A stretch of DNA of 64,000 nt from Trifolium pratense (taxonomy: Eukaryota; Streptophyta; Magnoliopsida; Fabales; Fabaceae), in NCBI RefSeq assembly GCF_020283565.1, contig NC_060060.1, forward strand, positions 68,309,257 to 68,373,256. Reading direction: 5' to 3'. Both the position numbers and the translations under genes were made by a program. Below the pieces are notes generated by a model, which saw nothing but the letters and a program-made list of their open reading frames with translations, made no database searches and was not told the DNA's origin. Of this stretch, positions 45,601 through 57,059 are shown in pieces (position 1 is the first letter of the stretch; each line of letters starts with the position of its first letter).

Positions 45601-48092
45601 TAGGGTCGTTTTTATGGTTTTTGGCCAATTTTAGTGTTGGTAGTTGTTTTTTTGGATTTTGGCCAATTTTAGTGTTTGTAGTCGTTTTTATGGGTTATGG
45701 CCAATTTCAGTGTTTGTAATCGTTTTTATGGTTGTTGGCCTATTTTAGGGTCGTTTTTATGGTTTTTGACAAATTTTAGTGTTTGTAGTCGGTTTTATGG
45801 GTTTTGGCCAATTTTAGTGTTTGTAGTTGTTTTTATGGTTTTTTGCCTATTTTAGGGTCGTTTTATGGTTTTTGGCCTATTTTAGAGTCGTTTTTATGGC
45901 TTTTGACCAATTTTAGTGTTTGTAGTCGTTTTTATGGGTTTTGGCCAATTTTAGTGTTTGTAGTTGTTTTTATGGTTTTTGGCCTATTTTATGGTTTCTG
46001 ACCAATTTTAGTGTTTGTAGTCGTTTTTATGAGTTTTGGCCAATTTTAGTGTTTGTAGTCGTTTTTATGGTTTTTGGCCAATTTTAGTGTTTGTAGTTGT
46101 TTTTATGGTATTTGGCGTATTTTAATGTTTGTAGTCCTTTTTATGGTTTTTGGCCAATTTTAGTGTGTTGTAATCGTTTTTATGGTTTTTGGCCTATTTT
46201 AGGGTTGTTTTTATGGTTTTTGGCCAATTTTAGTGTTGATAGTTGTTTTTATGGTTTTTGGCCAATTTTAGTGTTTGTAGTCGTTTTTATGGTTTTTGGC
46301 CTATTTTAGGGTCGTTTTTATGGTTTTTGACAAATTTTAGTGTTTGTAGTCGGTTTTATGGGTTTTGGCCAATTTTAGTGTTTGTAGTTGTTTTTATGGT
46401 TTTTTGCCTATTTTAGGGTCGTTTTTATGGTTTTTGGCCTATTTTAGAGTCGTTTTTATGGCTTTTGACCAATTTTAGTGTTTGTAGTCGTTTTTATGGG
46501 TTTTGGCCAATTTTAGTGTTTGTAGTTGTTTTTATGGTTTTTGGCCTATTTTAGGGTCGTTTTTATGGTTTCTGACCAATTTTAGTGTTTGTAGTCGTTT
46601 TTATGAGTTTTGGCCAATTTTAGTGTTTGTAGTCGTTTTTATGGTTTTCGGCCAATTTTAGTGTTTGTAGTCGTTTTTATGGGTTATGGCCAATTTCAGT
46701 GTTTGTAATCGTTTTTATGGTTTTTGGCCTATTTTAGGGTCGTTTTTATGGTTTTTGGCCAATTTTAGTGTTGGTAGTTGTTTTTTTGGATTTTGGCCAA
46801 TTTTAGTGTTTGTAGTCGTTTTTATGGGTTTTGGCCTATTTTAGGGTCGTTTTTATGGTTTTTGGCCAATTTTAGTGTTTGTAGTTGTTTTTATGGTATT
46901 TGGCGTATTTTAATGTTTGTAGTCCTTTTTATGGTTTTTGGCCAATTTTAGTGTTTGTAGTCGTTTTTATGGTTTTTGGCCTATTTTAGGGTCGTTTTTA
47001 TGGTTTTTGACAAATTTTAGTGTTTGTAGTCGGTTTTATGGGTTTTGGCCAATTTTAGTGTTTGTAGTTGTTTTTATGGTTTTTTGCCTATTTTAGGGTC
47101 GTTTTATGGTTTTTGGCCTATTTTAGAGTCGTTTTTATGGCTTTTGACCAATTTTAGTGTTTGTAGTCGTTTTTATGGGTTATGGCCAATTTCAGTGTTT
47201 GTAATCGTTTTTATGGTTGTTGGCCTATTTTAGGGTCGTTTTTATGGTTTTTAAATTTTAGTGTTGGTAGTTGTTTTTTTGGATTTTGGCCAATTTTAGT
47301 GTTTGTAGTCGTTTTTATGGGTTATGGCCAATTTCAGTGTTTGTAATCGTTTTTATGGTTGTTGGCCTATTTTAGGGTCGTTTTTATGGTTTTTGGCCAA
47401 TTTTAGTGTTTGTAATCGTTTTTATGGTTTTTTGGCCTATTTTAGGGTCGTTTTTATGGTTTTTGACCAATTTTAGTGTTTGTAGTCGTTTTTATGGGTT
47501 ATGGCCAATTTCAGTGTTTGTAATCGTTTTTATGGTTGTTGGCCTATTTTAGGGTCGTTTTTATGGTTTTTAAATTTTAGTGTTGGTAGTTGTTTTTTTG
47601 GATTTTGGCCAATTTTAGTGTTTGTAGTCGTTTTTATGGGTTATGGCCAATTTCAGTGTTTGTAATCGTTTTTATGGTTGTTGGCCTATTTTAGGGTCGT
47701 TTTTATGGTTTTTGGCCAATTTTAGGGTTGGTAGTTGTTTTTTTGGATTTTGGCCAATTTTAGTGTTTGTAGTCGTTTTTATGGATTTTGGCCTATTTTA
47801 GGGTCGTTTTTATGGTTTTTGGCCAATTTTAGTGTTTGTAGTTGTTTTTATGGTATTTGGCGTATTTTAATGTTTGTAGTCCTTTTTATGGTTTTTGGCC
47901 AATTTTAGTGTTTGTAGTCGTTTTTATGGTTTTTGGCCTATTTTAGGGTCGTTTTTATGGTTTTTGACAAATTTTAGTGTTTGTAGTCGGTTTTATGGGT
48001 TTTGGCCAATTTTAGTGTTTGTAGTTGTTTTTATGGTTTTTTGCCTATTTTAGGGTCGTTTTATGGTTTTTGGCCTATTTTAGAGTCGTTTT
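30665..48092 (+). repeat. Satellite array of 31- and 38-bp monomers, left side
   Basis: The 38-bp unit is gtcgtttttatgg followed by tttttggccaattttag and tgtttgta. The 31-bp unit shares the first 13 bp and continues tttttggcctattttagg. Pairs give a 69-bp spacing (for example ggcctatttt at 30971 and 31040). Variants (gagttttgg, gggttatgg, ggtatttggcg, ggttgttgg) are arranged in longer blocks that recur kilobases apart. The plus strand is very rich in T and G. All the hydrophobic reading frames here are by-products of the repeat. The right end is cut by the assembly gap. Confidence 0.97.
40659..45051 (+). repeat. Higher-order satellite block with 2,196-bp period
   Basis: Landmarks recur at constant offset: 40659 and 42855, 41336 and 43532. 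The block includes the rare 'tttttaaattttagtg' deletion variant (about 40585, 40905; then 42782, 43099). A longer 4.47-kb offset links 41336, 42576 and 43532 to 45804, 47045 and 48002. Confidence 0.8.
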
Positions 48093-48592
48093 NNNNNNNN
48101 NNNNNNNNNNNNNNNNNNNNNNNNNNNNNNNNNNNNNNNNNNNNNNNNNNNNNNNNNNNNNNNNNNNNNNNNNNNNNNNNNNNNNNNNNNNNNNNNNNNN
48201 NNNNNNNNNNNNNNNNNNNNNNNNNNNNNNNNNNNNNNNNNNNNNNNNNNNNNNNNNNNNNNNNNNNNNNNNNNNNNNNNNNNNNNNNNNNNNNNNNNNN
48301 NNNNNNNNNNNNNNNNNNNNNNNNNNNNNNNNNNNNNNNNNNNNNNNNNNNNNNNNNNNNNNNNNNNNNNNNNNNNNNNNNNNNNNNNNNNNNNNNNNNN
48401 NNNNNNNNNNNNNNNNNNNNNNNNNNNNNNNNNNNNNNNNNNNNNNNNNNNNNNNNNNNNNNNNNNNNNNNNNNNNNNNNNNNNNNNNNNNNNNNNNNNN
48501 NNNNNNNNNNNNNNNNNNNNNNNNNNNNNNNNNNNNNNNNNNNNNNNNNNNNNNNNNNNNNNNNNNNNNNNNNNNNNNNNNNNNNNNNNNNN
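48093..48592. other. Assembly gap of 500 N
   Basis: Exactly 500 unknown bases at the point where the satellite should meet the 5S array. A round number suggests a gap of unknown real size. Confidence 0.99.
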
Positions 48593-48622
48593 CGGTGCAT
48601 TAGTGCTGGTATGATCGCACCG
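48593..48622 (-). rRNA. 5S rRNA, 5' part only (cut by gap)
   Basis: Only the first 30 nt of the RNA are present. It starts C instead of A at +1. Confidence 0.9.
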
Positions 48623-48794
48623 GATATATAATACGGTTTAATTGTATATATGTCTTCCATCTTTCAGGCCGAATTTTGGAGAAATCCGAGAAACTAGAAT
48701 AAAACACGATATTTTTCATTAATCTCGCCAAAAATTGAACGATAAAATTTATAACAAGGTGAAAACTAAACGAAATAAAAAAAAATCGAAAAAA

Positions 48795-48913
48795 GAGGTG
48801 CAGCACAAGGACTTCCCAGGAGGTCACCCATCCTAGTACTACTCTCGCCCAAGCACGCTTAACTGCGGAGTTCTGATGGGATCCGGTGCATTAGTGCTGG
48901 TATGATCGCACCT
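48795..48913 (-). rRNA. 5S rRNA
   Basis: One difference from array consensus (T to C in the 3' stem). It lies next to an ATAAATA-type upstream box. Confidence 0.96.
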
Positions 48914-49075
48914 GATATATAATACGGTTTAATTGTATTTATGTCTTCCATCTTTCAGGCCGAATTTTGGAGAAATCCGAGAAACTAGAATAAAACACGA
49001 TATTTTTCATTAATCTCGCCAAAAATTGAACGATAAAATTTATAACAAGGTGAAAACTAAACAAAATAAAAAAAA

Positions 49076-49085
49076 ATCGAAAAAA
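49076..49085 (-). terminator. Polymerase III T-run terminator (representative copy)
   Basis: Six T residues follow the CTC at the RNA 3' end on the minus strand, then CGA and a second longer T run. The same arrangement follows every 5S copy. Confidence 0.8.
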
Positions 49086-49204
49086 GAGGTGCAACACAAG
49101 GACTTCCCAGGAGGTCACCCATCCTAGTACTACTCTCGCCCAAGCACGCTTAACTGCGAAGTTCTGATGGGATCCGGTGCATTAGTGCTGGTATGATCGC
49201 ACCT
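49086..49204 (-). rRNA. 5S rRNA
   Basis: Single change, C46U. Confidence 0.96.
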
Positions 49205-49233
49205 GATATATAATACGGTTTAATTGTATATAT
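49205..49233 (-). promoter_or_regulatory. 5S upstream promoter signals (representative copy)
   Basis: Upstream of the gene at 49086-49204, the minus strand has ATATATA at -29 to -23, G at -12 and C at -1. These are the three external elements known for plant 5S genes. The same layout recurs in nearly every spacer. In three spacers (copies ending at 48913, 50076 and 50949) the box reads ATAAATA instead, and in those after 52984, 53859, 56768 and 58222 the TATATAT just before the start reads TATATTT. Confidence 0.75.
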
Positions 49234-49376
49234 GTCTTCCATCTTTCAGGCCGAATTTTGGAGAAATCCGAGAAACTAGAATAAAACACGATATTTTTCA
49301 TTAATCTCGCCAAAAATTGAACGATAAAATTTATAACAAGGTGAAAACTAAACAAAATAAAAAAAAATCGAAAAAA

Positions 49377-49495
49377 GAGGTGCAACACAAGGACTTCCCA
49401 GGAGGTCACCCATCCTAGTACTACTCTCGCCCAAGCACGCTTAACTGCGGAGTTCTGATGGGATCCGGTGCATTAGTGCTGGTATGATCGCACCT
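49377..49495 (-). rRNA. 5S rRNA, consensus copy
   Basis: Matches the array consensus throughout, so it is a good reference for the functional type. Confidence 0.98.
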
Positions 49496-49666
49496 GATAT
49501 ATAATACGGTTTAATTGTATATATGTCTTCCATCTTTCAGGCCGAATTTTGGAGAAATCCGAGAAACTAGAATAAAACACGATATTTTTCATTAATCTCG
49601 CCAAAAATTGAACGATAAAATTTATAACACGGTGAAAACTAAACGAAATAAAAAAAATCGAAAAAA

Positions 49667-49785
49667 GAGGTGCAACACAAGGACTTCCCAGGAGGTCACC
49701 CATCCTAGTACTACTCTCGCCCAAACACGCTTAACTGCGGAGTTCTGATGGGATCCGGTGCATTAGTGCTGGTATGATCGCACCT
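49667..49785 (-). rRNA. 5S rRNA
   Basis: Single change, C61U in the A-box. Confidence 0.96.
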
Positions 49786-49957
49786 GATATATAATACGGT
49801 TTAATTGTATATATGTCTTCCATCTTTCAGGCCGAATTTTGGAGAAATCCGAGAAACTAGAATAAAACACGATATTTTTCATTAATCTCGCCAAAAATTG
49901 AACGATAAAATTTATAACACGGTGAAAACTAAACGAAATAAAAAAAAATCGAAAAAA

Positions 49958-50076
49958 GAGGTGCAACACAAGGACTTCCCAGGAGGTCACCCATCCTAGT
50001 ACTACTCTCGCCCAAGCACGCTTAACTGCGGAGTTCTGATGGGATCCGGTGCATTAATGCTGGTATGATCGCACCT
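49958..50076 (-). rRNA. 5S rRNA
   Basis: Single change, C19U region (cattaatg on the plus strand). Confidence 0.96.
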
Positions 50077-50248
50077 GATATATAATACGGTTTAATTGTA
50101 TTTATGTCTTCCATCTTTCAGGCCGAATTTTGGAGAAATCCGAGAAACTAGAATAAAACACGATATTTTTCATTAATCTCGCCAAAAATTGAACGATAAA
50201 ATTTATAACAAGGTGAAAACTAAACAAAATAAAAAAAAATCGAAAAAA

Positions 50249-50367
50249 GAGGTGCAACAAAAGGACTTCCCAGGAGGTCACCCATCCTAGTACTACTCTC
50301 GCCCAAGCACGCTTAACTGCGGAATTCTGATGGGATCCGGTGCATTAGTGCTGGTATGATCGCACCT
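50249..50367 (-). rRNA. 5S rRNA
   Basis: Changes at 108 (3' stem) and 44. Intermediate between consensus and class C. Confidence 0.94.
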
Positions 50368-50539
50368 GATATATAATACGGTTTAATTGTATATATGTCT
50401 TCCATCTTTCAGGCCGAATTTTGGAGAAATCCGAGAAACTAGAATAAAACACGATATTTTTCATTAATCTCGCCAAAAATTGAACGATAAAATTTATAAC
50501 ACGGTGAAAACTAAACGAAATAAAAAAAAATCGAAAAAA

Positions 50540-50658
50540 GAGGTGCAACACAAGGACTTCCCAGGAGGTCACCCATCCTAGTACTACTCTCACCCAAGCA
50601 CGCTTAACTGCGGAGTTCTGATGGGATCCGGTGCAGTAGTGCTGGTATGATCGGACCT
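50540..50658 (-). rRNA. 5S rRNA, variant
   Basis: Carries C67U and A23C of class B but no deletion, plus a change in the fifth to sixth base of the RNA (tcggacc on plus). Confidence 0.92.
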
Positions 50659-50830
50659 GATATATAATACGGTTTAGTTGTATATATGTCTTCCATCTTT
50701 CAGGCCGAGTTTTGGAGAAATCCGAGAAACTTGAATAAAACACGATATTTTTCATTAATCTCGCCAAAAATTGAACGATAAAATTTATAACAAGGTGAAA
50801 ACTAAACAAAATAAAAAAAAATCGAAAAAA

Positions 50831-50949
50831 GAGGTGCAACACAAGGACTTCCCAGGAGGTCACCCATCCTAGTACTACTCTCGCCCAAGCACGCTTAACT
50901 GCGGAGTTCTGATGGGATCCGGTGCATTAGTGCTGGTATGATCGCACCT
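50831..50949 (-). rRNA. 5S rRNA, consensus copy
   Basis: No differences from consensus seen. Confidence 0.98.
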
Positions 50950-51122
50950 GATATATAATACGGTTTAATTGTATTTATGTCTTCCATCTTTCAGGCCGAA
51001 TTTTGGAGAAATCCGAGAAACTAGAATAAAACACGATATTTTTCATTAATCTCGCCAAAAATTGAACGATAAAATTTATAACAAGGTGAAAACTAAACAA
51101 AATAAAAAAAAAATCGAAAAAA

Positions 51123-51240
51123 GAGGTGCAACACAAGGATTCCCAGGAGGTCACCCATCCTAGTACTACTCTCACCCAAGCACGCTTAACTGCGGAGTTC
51201 TGATGGGATCCGGTGCAGTAGTGCTGGTATGATCGCACCT
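51123..51240 (-). rRNA. 5S rRNA, class B (1-nt deletion)
   Basis: 118 bp. First class B copy from the left. Followed by classes D, E and E. Confidence 0.92.
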
Positions 51241-51412
51241 GATATATAATACGGTTTAATTGTATATATGTCTTCCATCTTTCAGGCCGAATTTTGGAGA
51301 AATCCGAGAAACTAGAATAAAACACGATATTTTTCATTAATCTCACCAAAAATTGAACGATAAAATTTATAACAAGGTGAAAACTAAACAAAATAAAAAA
51401 AAATCGAAAAAA

Positions 51413-51531
51413 GAGGTGCAACACAAGGACTTCCCAGGAGGTCACCCATCCTAGTACTACTCTCGCCCAAACACGCTTAACTGCGGAGTTCTGATGGGAT
51501 CTGGTGCATTAATGCTGGTATGATCGCCCCT
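51413..51531 (-). rRNA. 5S rRNA, class D
   Basis: The ggatcc BamHI site typical of plant 5S genes is lost here (gatctgg). The 5' end reads AGGGGCG. Confidence 0.92.
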
Positions 51532-51702
51532 GATATATAATACGGTTTAATTGTATATATGTCTTCCATCTTTCAGGCCGAATTTTGGAGAAATCCGAGA
51601 AACTAGAATAAAACACGATATTTTTCATTAATCTCACCAAAAATTGAACGATAAAATTTATAACACGGTGAAAACTAAACGAAATAAAAAAAATCGAAAA
51701 AA

Positions 51703-51821
51703 GAGGTGCAACACAAGGACTTCCCAGGAGGTCGCCCATCCTAGTACTACTCTCGCCCAAACACGCTTAACTGCGGAGTTCTGATGGGATCCGGTGCATT
51801 AGTGCTGGTATGATCGCACCT
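51703..51821 (-). rRNA. 5S rRNA, class E
   Basis: C61U plus GGGCGACC in place of GGGTGACC, within the C-box region. Confidence 0.93.
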
Positions 51822-51992
51822 GATATATAATACGGTTTAATTGTATATATGTCTTCCATCTTTCAGGCCGAATTTTGGAGAAATCCGAGAAACTAGAATA
51901 AAACACGATATTTTTCATTAATCTCACCAAAAATTGAACGATAAAATTTATAACACGGTGAAAACTAAACGAAATAAAAAAAATCGAAAAAA

Positions 51993-52111
51993 GAGGTGCA
52001 ACACAAGGACTTCCCAGGAGGTCGCCCATCCTAGTACTACTCTCGCCCAAACACGCTTAACTGCGGAGTTCTGATGGGATCCGGTGCATTAATGCTGGTA
52101 TGATCGCACCT
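51993..52111 (-). rRNA. 5S rRNA, class E variant
   Basis: As the previous copy but also with the cattaatg change near position 19. The spacer is nearly identical to its neighbour, suggesting a local one-unit duplication. Confidence 0.93.
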
Positions 52112-52283
52112 GATATATAATACGGTTTAATTGTATATATGTCTTCCATCTTTCAGGCCGAATTTTGGAGAAATCCGAGAAACTAGAATAAAACAAGATA
52201 TTTTTCATTAATCTCGCCAAAAATTGAACGATAAAATTTATAACAAGGTGAAAACTAAACAAAATAAAAAAAAATCGAAAAAA

Positions 52284-52402
52284 GAGGTGCAACAAAAGCA
52301 CTTCCCAGGAGGTCACCCATCCTAGTACTACTCTCGCCCAAGCACGCTTAACAGCGAAATTCTGATGGGATCCGGTGCATTAGTGCTGGTATGATCGCAC
52401 CT
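52284..52402 (-). rRNA. 5S rRNA, class C
   Basis: Five class C substitutions. Starts a C-B-A run. Confidence 0.9.
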
Positions 52403-52574
52403 GATATATAATACGGTTTAATTGTATATATGTCTTCCATCTTTCAGGCCGAGTTTTGGAGAAATCCGAGAAACTAGAATAAAACACGATATTTTTCATT
52501 AATCTCGCCAAAAATTGAACGATAAAATTTATAACACGGTGAAAACTAAACGAAATAAAAAAAAATCGAAAAAA

Positions 52575-52692
52575 GAGGTGCAACACAAGGATTCCCAGGA
52601 GGTCACCCATCCTAGTACTACTCTCACCCAAGCACGCTTAACTGCGGAGTTCTGATGGGATCCGGTGCAGTAGTGCTGGTATGATCGCACCT
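52575..52692 (-). rRNA. 5S rRNA, class B
   Basis: 118 bp with the single-base deletion. Confidence 0.92.
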
Positions 52693-52865
52693 GATATATA
52701 ATACGGTTTAATTGTATATATGTCTTCCATCTTTCAGGCCGAGTTTTGGAGAAATCCGAGAAACTTGAATAAAACACGATATTTTTCATTAATCTCACCA
52801 AAAATTGAACGATAAAATTTATAACAAGGTGAAAACTAAACAAAATAAAAAAAAAATCGAAAAAA

Positions 52866-52984
52866 GAGGTGCAACACAAGGACTTCCCAGGAGGTCACCC
52901 ATCCTAGTACTACTCTCGCCCAAACACGCTTAACTGCGAAGTTCTGATGGGATCCGGTGCATTAGTGCTGGTATGATCGCACCT
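52866..52984 (-). rRNA. 5S rRNA, class A
   Basis: C61U and C46U. Upstream spacer has the gaaatat variant next to the start. Confidence 0.94.
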
Positions 52985-53157
52985 GAAATATAATACGGTT
53001 TAATTGTATATATGTCTTCCATCTTTCAGGCCGAATTTTGGAGAAATCCGAGAAACTAGAATAAAACAAGATATTTTTCATTAATCTCGCCAAAAATTGA
53101 ACGATAAAATTTATAACAAGGTGAAAACTAAACAAAATAAAAAAAAAATCGAAAAAA

Positions 53158-53276
53158 GAGGTGCAACAAAAGCACTTCCCAGGAGGTCACCCATCCTTGT
53201 ACTACTCTCGCCCAAGCACGCTTAACAGCGAAATTCTGATGGGATCCGATGCATTAGTGCTGGTATGATCGCACCT
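53158..53276 (-). rRNA. 5S rRNA, class C
   Basis: Class C plus two further changes (ccttgtact and gatccgatg on plus). First member of a complete six-gene block. Confidence 0.88.
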
Positions 53277-53448
53277 GATATATAATACGGTTTAATTGTA
53301 TATATGTCTTCCATCTTTCAGGCCGAGTTTTGGAGAAATCCGAGAAACTAGAATAAAACACGATATTTTTCATTAATCTCGCCAAAAATTGAACGATAAA
53401 ATTTATAACACGGTGAAAACTAAACGAAATAAAAAAAAATCGAAAAAA

Positions 53449-53566
53449 GAGGTGCAACACAAGGATTCCCAGGAGGTCACCCATCCTAGTACTACTCTCA
53501 CCCAAGCACGCTTAACTGCGGAGTTCTGATGGGATCCGGTGCAGTAGTGCTGGTATGATCGCACCT
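53449..53566 (-). rRNA. 5S rRNA, class B
   Basis: Second member of the first complete six-gene block. Confidence 0.92.
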
Positions 53567-53740
53567 GATATATAATACGGTTTAATTGTATATATGTCTT
53601 CCATCTTTCAGGCCGAGTTTTGGAGAAATCCGAGAAACTTGAATAAAACACGATATTTTTCATTAATCTCACCAAAAATTGAACGATAAAATTTATAACA
53701 AGGTGAAAACTAAACAAAATAAAAAAAAAAATCGAAAAAA

Positions 53741-53859
53741 GAGGTGCTACACAAGGACTTCCCAGGAGGTCACCCATCCTAGTACTACTCTCGCCCAAAC
53801 ACGCTTAACTGCGAAGTTCTGATGGGATCCGGTGCATTAGTGCTGGTATGATCGCACCT
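53741..53859 (-). rRNA. 5S rRNA, class A
   Basis: Class A with one extra change in the 3' stem (gtgctacac on plus). Confidence 0.93.
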
Positions 53860-54033
53860 GAAATATAATACGGTTTAATTGTATATATGTCTTCCATCTT
53901 TCAGGCCGAATTTTGGAGAAATCCGAGAAACTAGAATAAAACAAGATATTTTTCATTAATCTCGCCAAAAATTGAACGATAAAATTTATAACAAGGTGAA
54001 AACTAAACAAAATAAAAAAAAAAATCGAAAAAA

Positions 54034-54151
54034 GAGGTGCAACACAAGGATTCCCAGGAGGTCACCAATCCTAGTACTACTCTCGCCCAAGCACGCTTAA
54101 CTGCGGAGTTCTGATGGGATCCGGTGCAGTAGTGCTGGTATGATCGCACCT
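54034..54151 (-). rRNA. 5S rRNA, class B2
   Basis: Single-base deletion, accaatcc in place of acccatcc, C67 retained. Confidence 0.91.
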
Positions 54152-54323
54152 GATATATAATACGGTTTAATTGTATATATGTCTTCCATCTTTCAGGCCG
54201 AGTTTTGGAGAAATCCGAGAAACTAGAATAAAACACGATATTTTTCATTAATCTCACCAAAAATTGAACGATAAAATTTATAACAAGGTGAAAACTAAAC
54301 AAAATAAAAAAAAATCGAAAAAA

Positions 54324-54442
54324 GAGGTGCAACACAAGGACTTCCCAGGAGGTCACCCATCCTAGTACTACTCTCGCCCAAACACGCTTAACTGCGGAGT
54401 TCTGATGGGATCTGGTGCATTAATGCTGGTATGATCGCCCCT
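54324..54442 (-). rRNA. 5S rRNA, class D
   Basis: Fifth member of the block. BamHI site lost. Confidence 0.92.
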
Positions 54443-54613
54443 GATATATAATACGGTTTAATTGTATATATGTCTTCCATCTTTCAGGCCGAATTTTGGA
54501 GAAATCCGAGAAACTAGAATAAAACACGATATTTTTCATTAATCTCACCAAAAATTGAACGATAAAATTTATAACACGGTGAAAACTAAACGAAATAAAA
54601 AAAATCGAAAAAA

Positions 54614-54732
54614 GAGGTGCAACACAAGGACTTCCCAGGAGGTCGCCCATCCTAGTACTACTCTCGCCCAAACACGCTTAACTGCGGAGTTCTGATGGGA
54701 TCCGGTGCATTAGTGCTGGTATGATCGCACCT
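54614..54732 (-). rRNA. 5S rRNA, class E
   Basis: Closes the first complete six-gene block. Confidence 0.93.
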
Positions 54733-54905
54733 GATATATAATACGGTTTAATTGTATATATGTCTTCCATCTTTCAGGCCGAATTTTGGAGAAATCCGAG
54801 AAACTAGAATAAAACAAGATATTTTTCATTAATCTCGCCAAAAATTGAACGATAAAATTTATAACAAGGTGAAAACTAAACAAAATAAAAAAAAAATCGA
54901 AAAAA

Positions 54906-55024
54906 GAGGTGCAACAAAAGCACTTCCCAGGAGGTCACCCATCCTTGTACTACTCTCGCCCAAGCACGCTTAACAGCGAAATTCTGATGGGATCCGATGC
55001 ATTAGTGCTGGTATGATCGCACCT
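54906..55024 (-). rRNA. 5S rRNA, class C
   Basis: Shares both extra changes with the copy at 53158, 1,748 bp away. Confidence 0.88.
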
Positions 55025-55196
55025 GATATATAATACGGTTTAATTGTATATATGTCTTCCATCTTTCAGGCCGAGTTTTGGAGAAATCCGAGAAACTAGA
55101 ATAAAACACGATATTTTTCATTAATCTCGCCAAAAATTGAACGATAAAATTTATAACACGGTGAAAACTAAACGAAATAAAAAAAAATCGAAAAAA

Positions 55197-55314
55197 GAGG
55201 TGCAACACAAGGATTCCCAGGAGGTCACCCATCCTAGTACTACTCTCACCCAAGCACGCTTAACTGCGGAGTTCTGATGGGATCCGGTGCAGTAGTGCTG
55301 GTATGATCGCACCT
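55197..55314 (-). rRNA. 5S rRNA, class B
   Basis: Followed by a second class B copy, a deviation from the six-gene order. Confidence 0.92.
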
Positions 55315-55487
55315 GATATATAATACGGTTTAATTGTATATATGTCTTCCATCTTTCAGGCCGAGTTTTGGAGAAATCCGAGAAACTTGAATAAAACACG
55401 ATATTTTTCATTAATCTCACCAAAAATTGAACGATAAAATTTATAACAAGGTGAAAACTAAACAAAATAAAAAAAAAATCGAAAAAA

Positions 55488-55605
55488 GAGGTGCAACACA
55501 AGGATTCCCAGGAGGTCACCCATCCTAGTACTACTCTCACCCAAGCACGCTTAACTGCGGAGTTCTGATGGGATCCGGTGCAGTAGTGCTGGTATGATCG
55601 CACCT
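55488..55605 (-). rRNA. 5S rRNA, class B
   Basis: Second of two adjacent class B copies. Confidence 0.92.
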
Positions 55606-55776
55606 GATATATAATACGGTTTAATTGTATATATGTCTTCCATCTTTCAGGCCGAATTTTGGAGAAATCCGAGAAACTAGAATAAAACACGATATTTTTC
55701 ATTAATCTCACCAAAAATTGAACGATAAAATTTATAACACGGTGAAAACTAAACGAAATAAAAAAAATCGAAAAAA

Positions 55777-55895
55777 GAGGTGCAACACAAGGACTTCCCA
55801 GGAGGTCGCCCATCCTAGTACTACTCTCGCCCAAACACGCTTAACTGCGGAGTTCTGATGGGATCCGGTGCATTAGTGCTGGTATGATCGCACCT
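55777..55895 (-). rRNA. 5S rRNA, class E
   Basis: C61U and the GGGCGACC change. Confidence 0.93.
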
Positions 55896-56067
55896 GATAT
55901 ATAATACGGTTTAATTGTATATATGTCTTCCATCTTTCAGGGCGAATTTTGGAGAAATCCGAGAAACTAGAATAAAACAAGATATTTTTCATTAATCTCG
56001 CCAAAAATTGAACGATAAAATTTATAACAAGGTGAAAACTAAACAAAATAAAAAAAAATCGAAAAAA

Positions 56068-56186
56068 GAGGTGCAACAAAAGCACTTCCCAGGAGGTCAC
56101 CCATCCTAGTACTACTCTCGCCCAAGCACGCTTAACAGCGAAATTCTGATGGGATCCGGTGCATTAGTGCTGGTATGATCGCACCT
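56068..56186 (-). rRNA. 5S rRNA, class C
   Basis: Class C without the two extra changes seen at 53158. Confidence 0.9.
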
Positions 56187-56358
56187 GATATATAATACGG
56201 TTTAATTGTATATATGTCTTCCATCTTTCAGGCCGAGTTTTGGAGAAATCCGAGAAACTAGAATAAAACACGATATTTTTCATTAATCTCGCCAAAAATT
56301 GAACGATAAAATTTATAACACGGTGAAAACTAAACGAAATAAAAAAAAATCGAAAAAA

Positions 56359-56476
56359 GAGGTGCAACACAAGGATTCCCAGGAGGTCACCCATCCTAGT
56401 ACTACTCTCACCCAAGCACGCTTAACTGCGGAGTTCTGATGGGATCCGGTGCAGTAGTGCTGGTATGATCGCACCT
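56359..56476 (-). rRNA. 5S rRNA, class B
   Basis: Typical class B. Confidence 0.92.
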
Positions 56477-56649
56477 GATATATAATACGGTTTAATTGTA
56501 TATATGTCTTCCATCTTTCAGGCCGAGTTTTGGAGAAATCCGAGAAACTTGAATAAAACACGATATTTTTCATTAATCTCACCAAAAATTGAACGATAAA
56601 ATTTATAACAAGGTGAAAACTAAACAAAATAAAAAAAAAATCGAAAAAA

Positions 56650-56768
56650 GAGGTGCAACACAAGGACTTCCCAGGAGGTCACCCATCCTAGTACTACTCT
56701 CGCCCAAACACGCTTAACTGCGAAGTTCTGATGGGATCCGGTGCATTAGTGCTGGTATGATCGCACCT
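56650..56768 (-). rRNA. 5S rRNA, class A
   Basis: C61U, C46U and the gaaatat spacer variant. Confidence 0.94.
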
Positions 56769-56941
56769 GAAATATAATACGGTTTAATTGTATATATGTC
56801 TTCCATCTTTCAGGCCGAGTTTTGGAGAAATCCGAGAAACTTGAATAAAACACGATATTTTTCATTAATCTCACCAAAAATTGAACGATAAAATTTATAA
56901 CAAGGTGAAAACTAAACAAAATAAAAAAAAAATCGAAAAAA

Positions 56942-57059
56942 GAGGTGCAACACAAGGATTCCCAGGAGGTCACCCATCCTAGTACTACTCTCACCCAAGC
57001 ACGCTTAACTGCGGAGTTCTGATGGGATCCGGTGCAGTAGTGCTGGTATGATCGCACCT
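56942..57059 (-). rRNA. 5S rRNA, class B
   Basis: Class B where the six-gene order would predict B2. Confidence 0.92.

Noticed and set aside
30916..48060. Repeated 62-80-residue hydrophobic frames starting MANFSVCS
   Set aside because: They are the satellite translated in a frame without stops. The period of the protein follows the DNA monomers, not codon-level constraint, and frames end at indels.
30665..48092. CRISPR-like regular repeats
   Set aside because: The repeats are contiguous monomers without unique spacers, in a plant genome.
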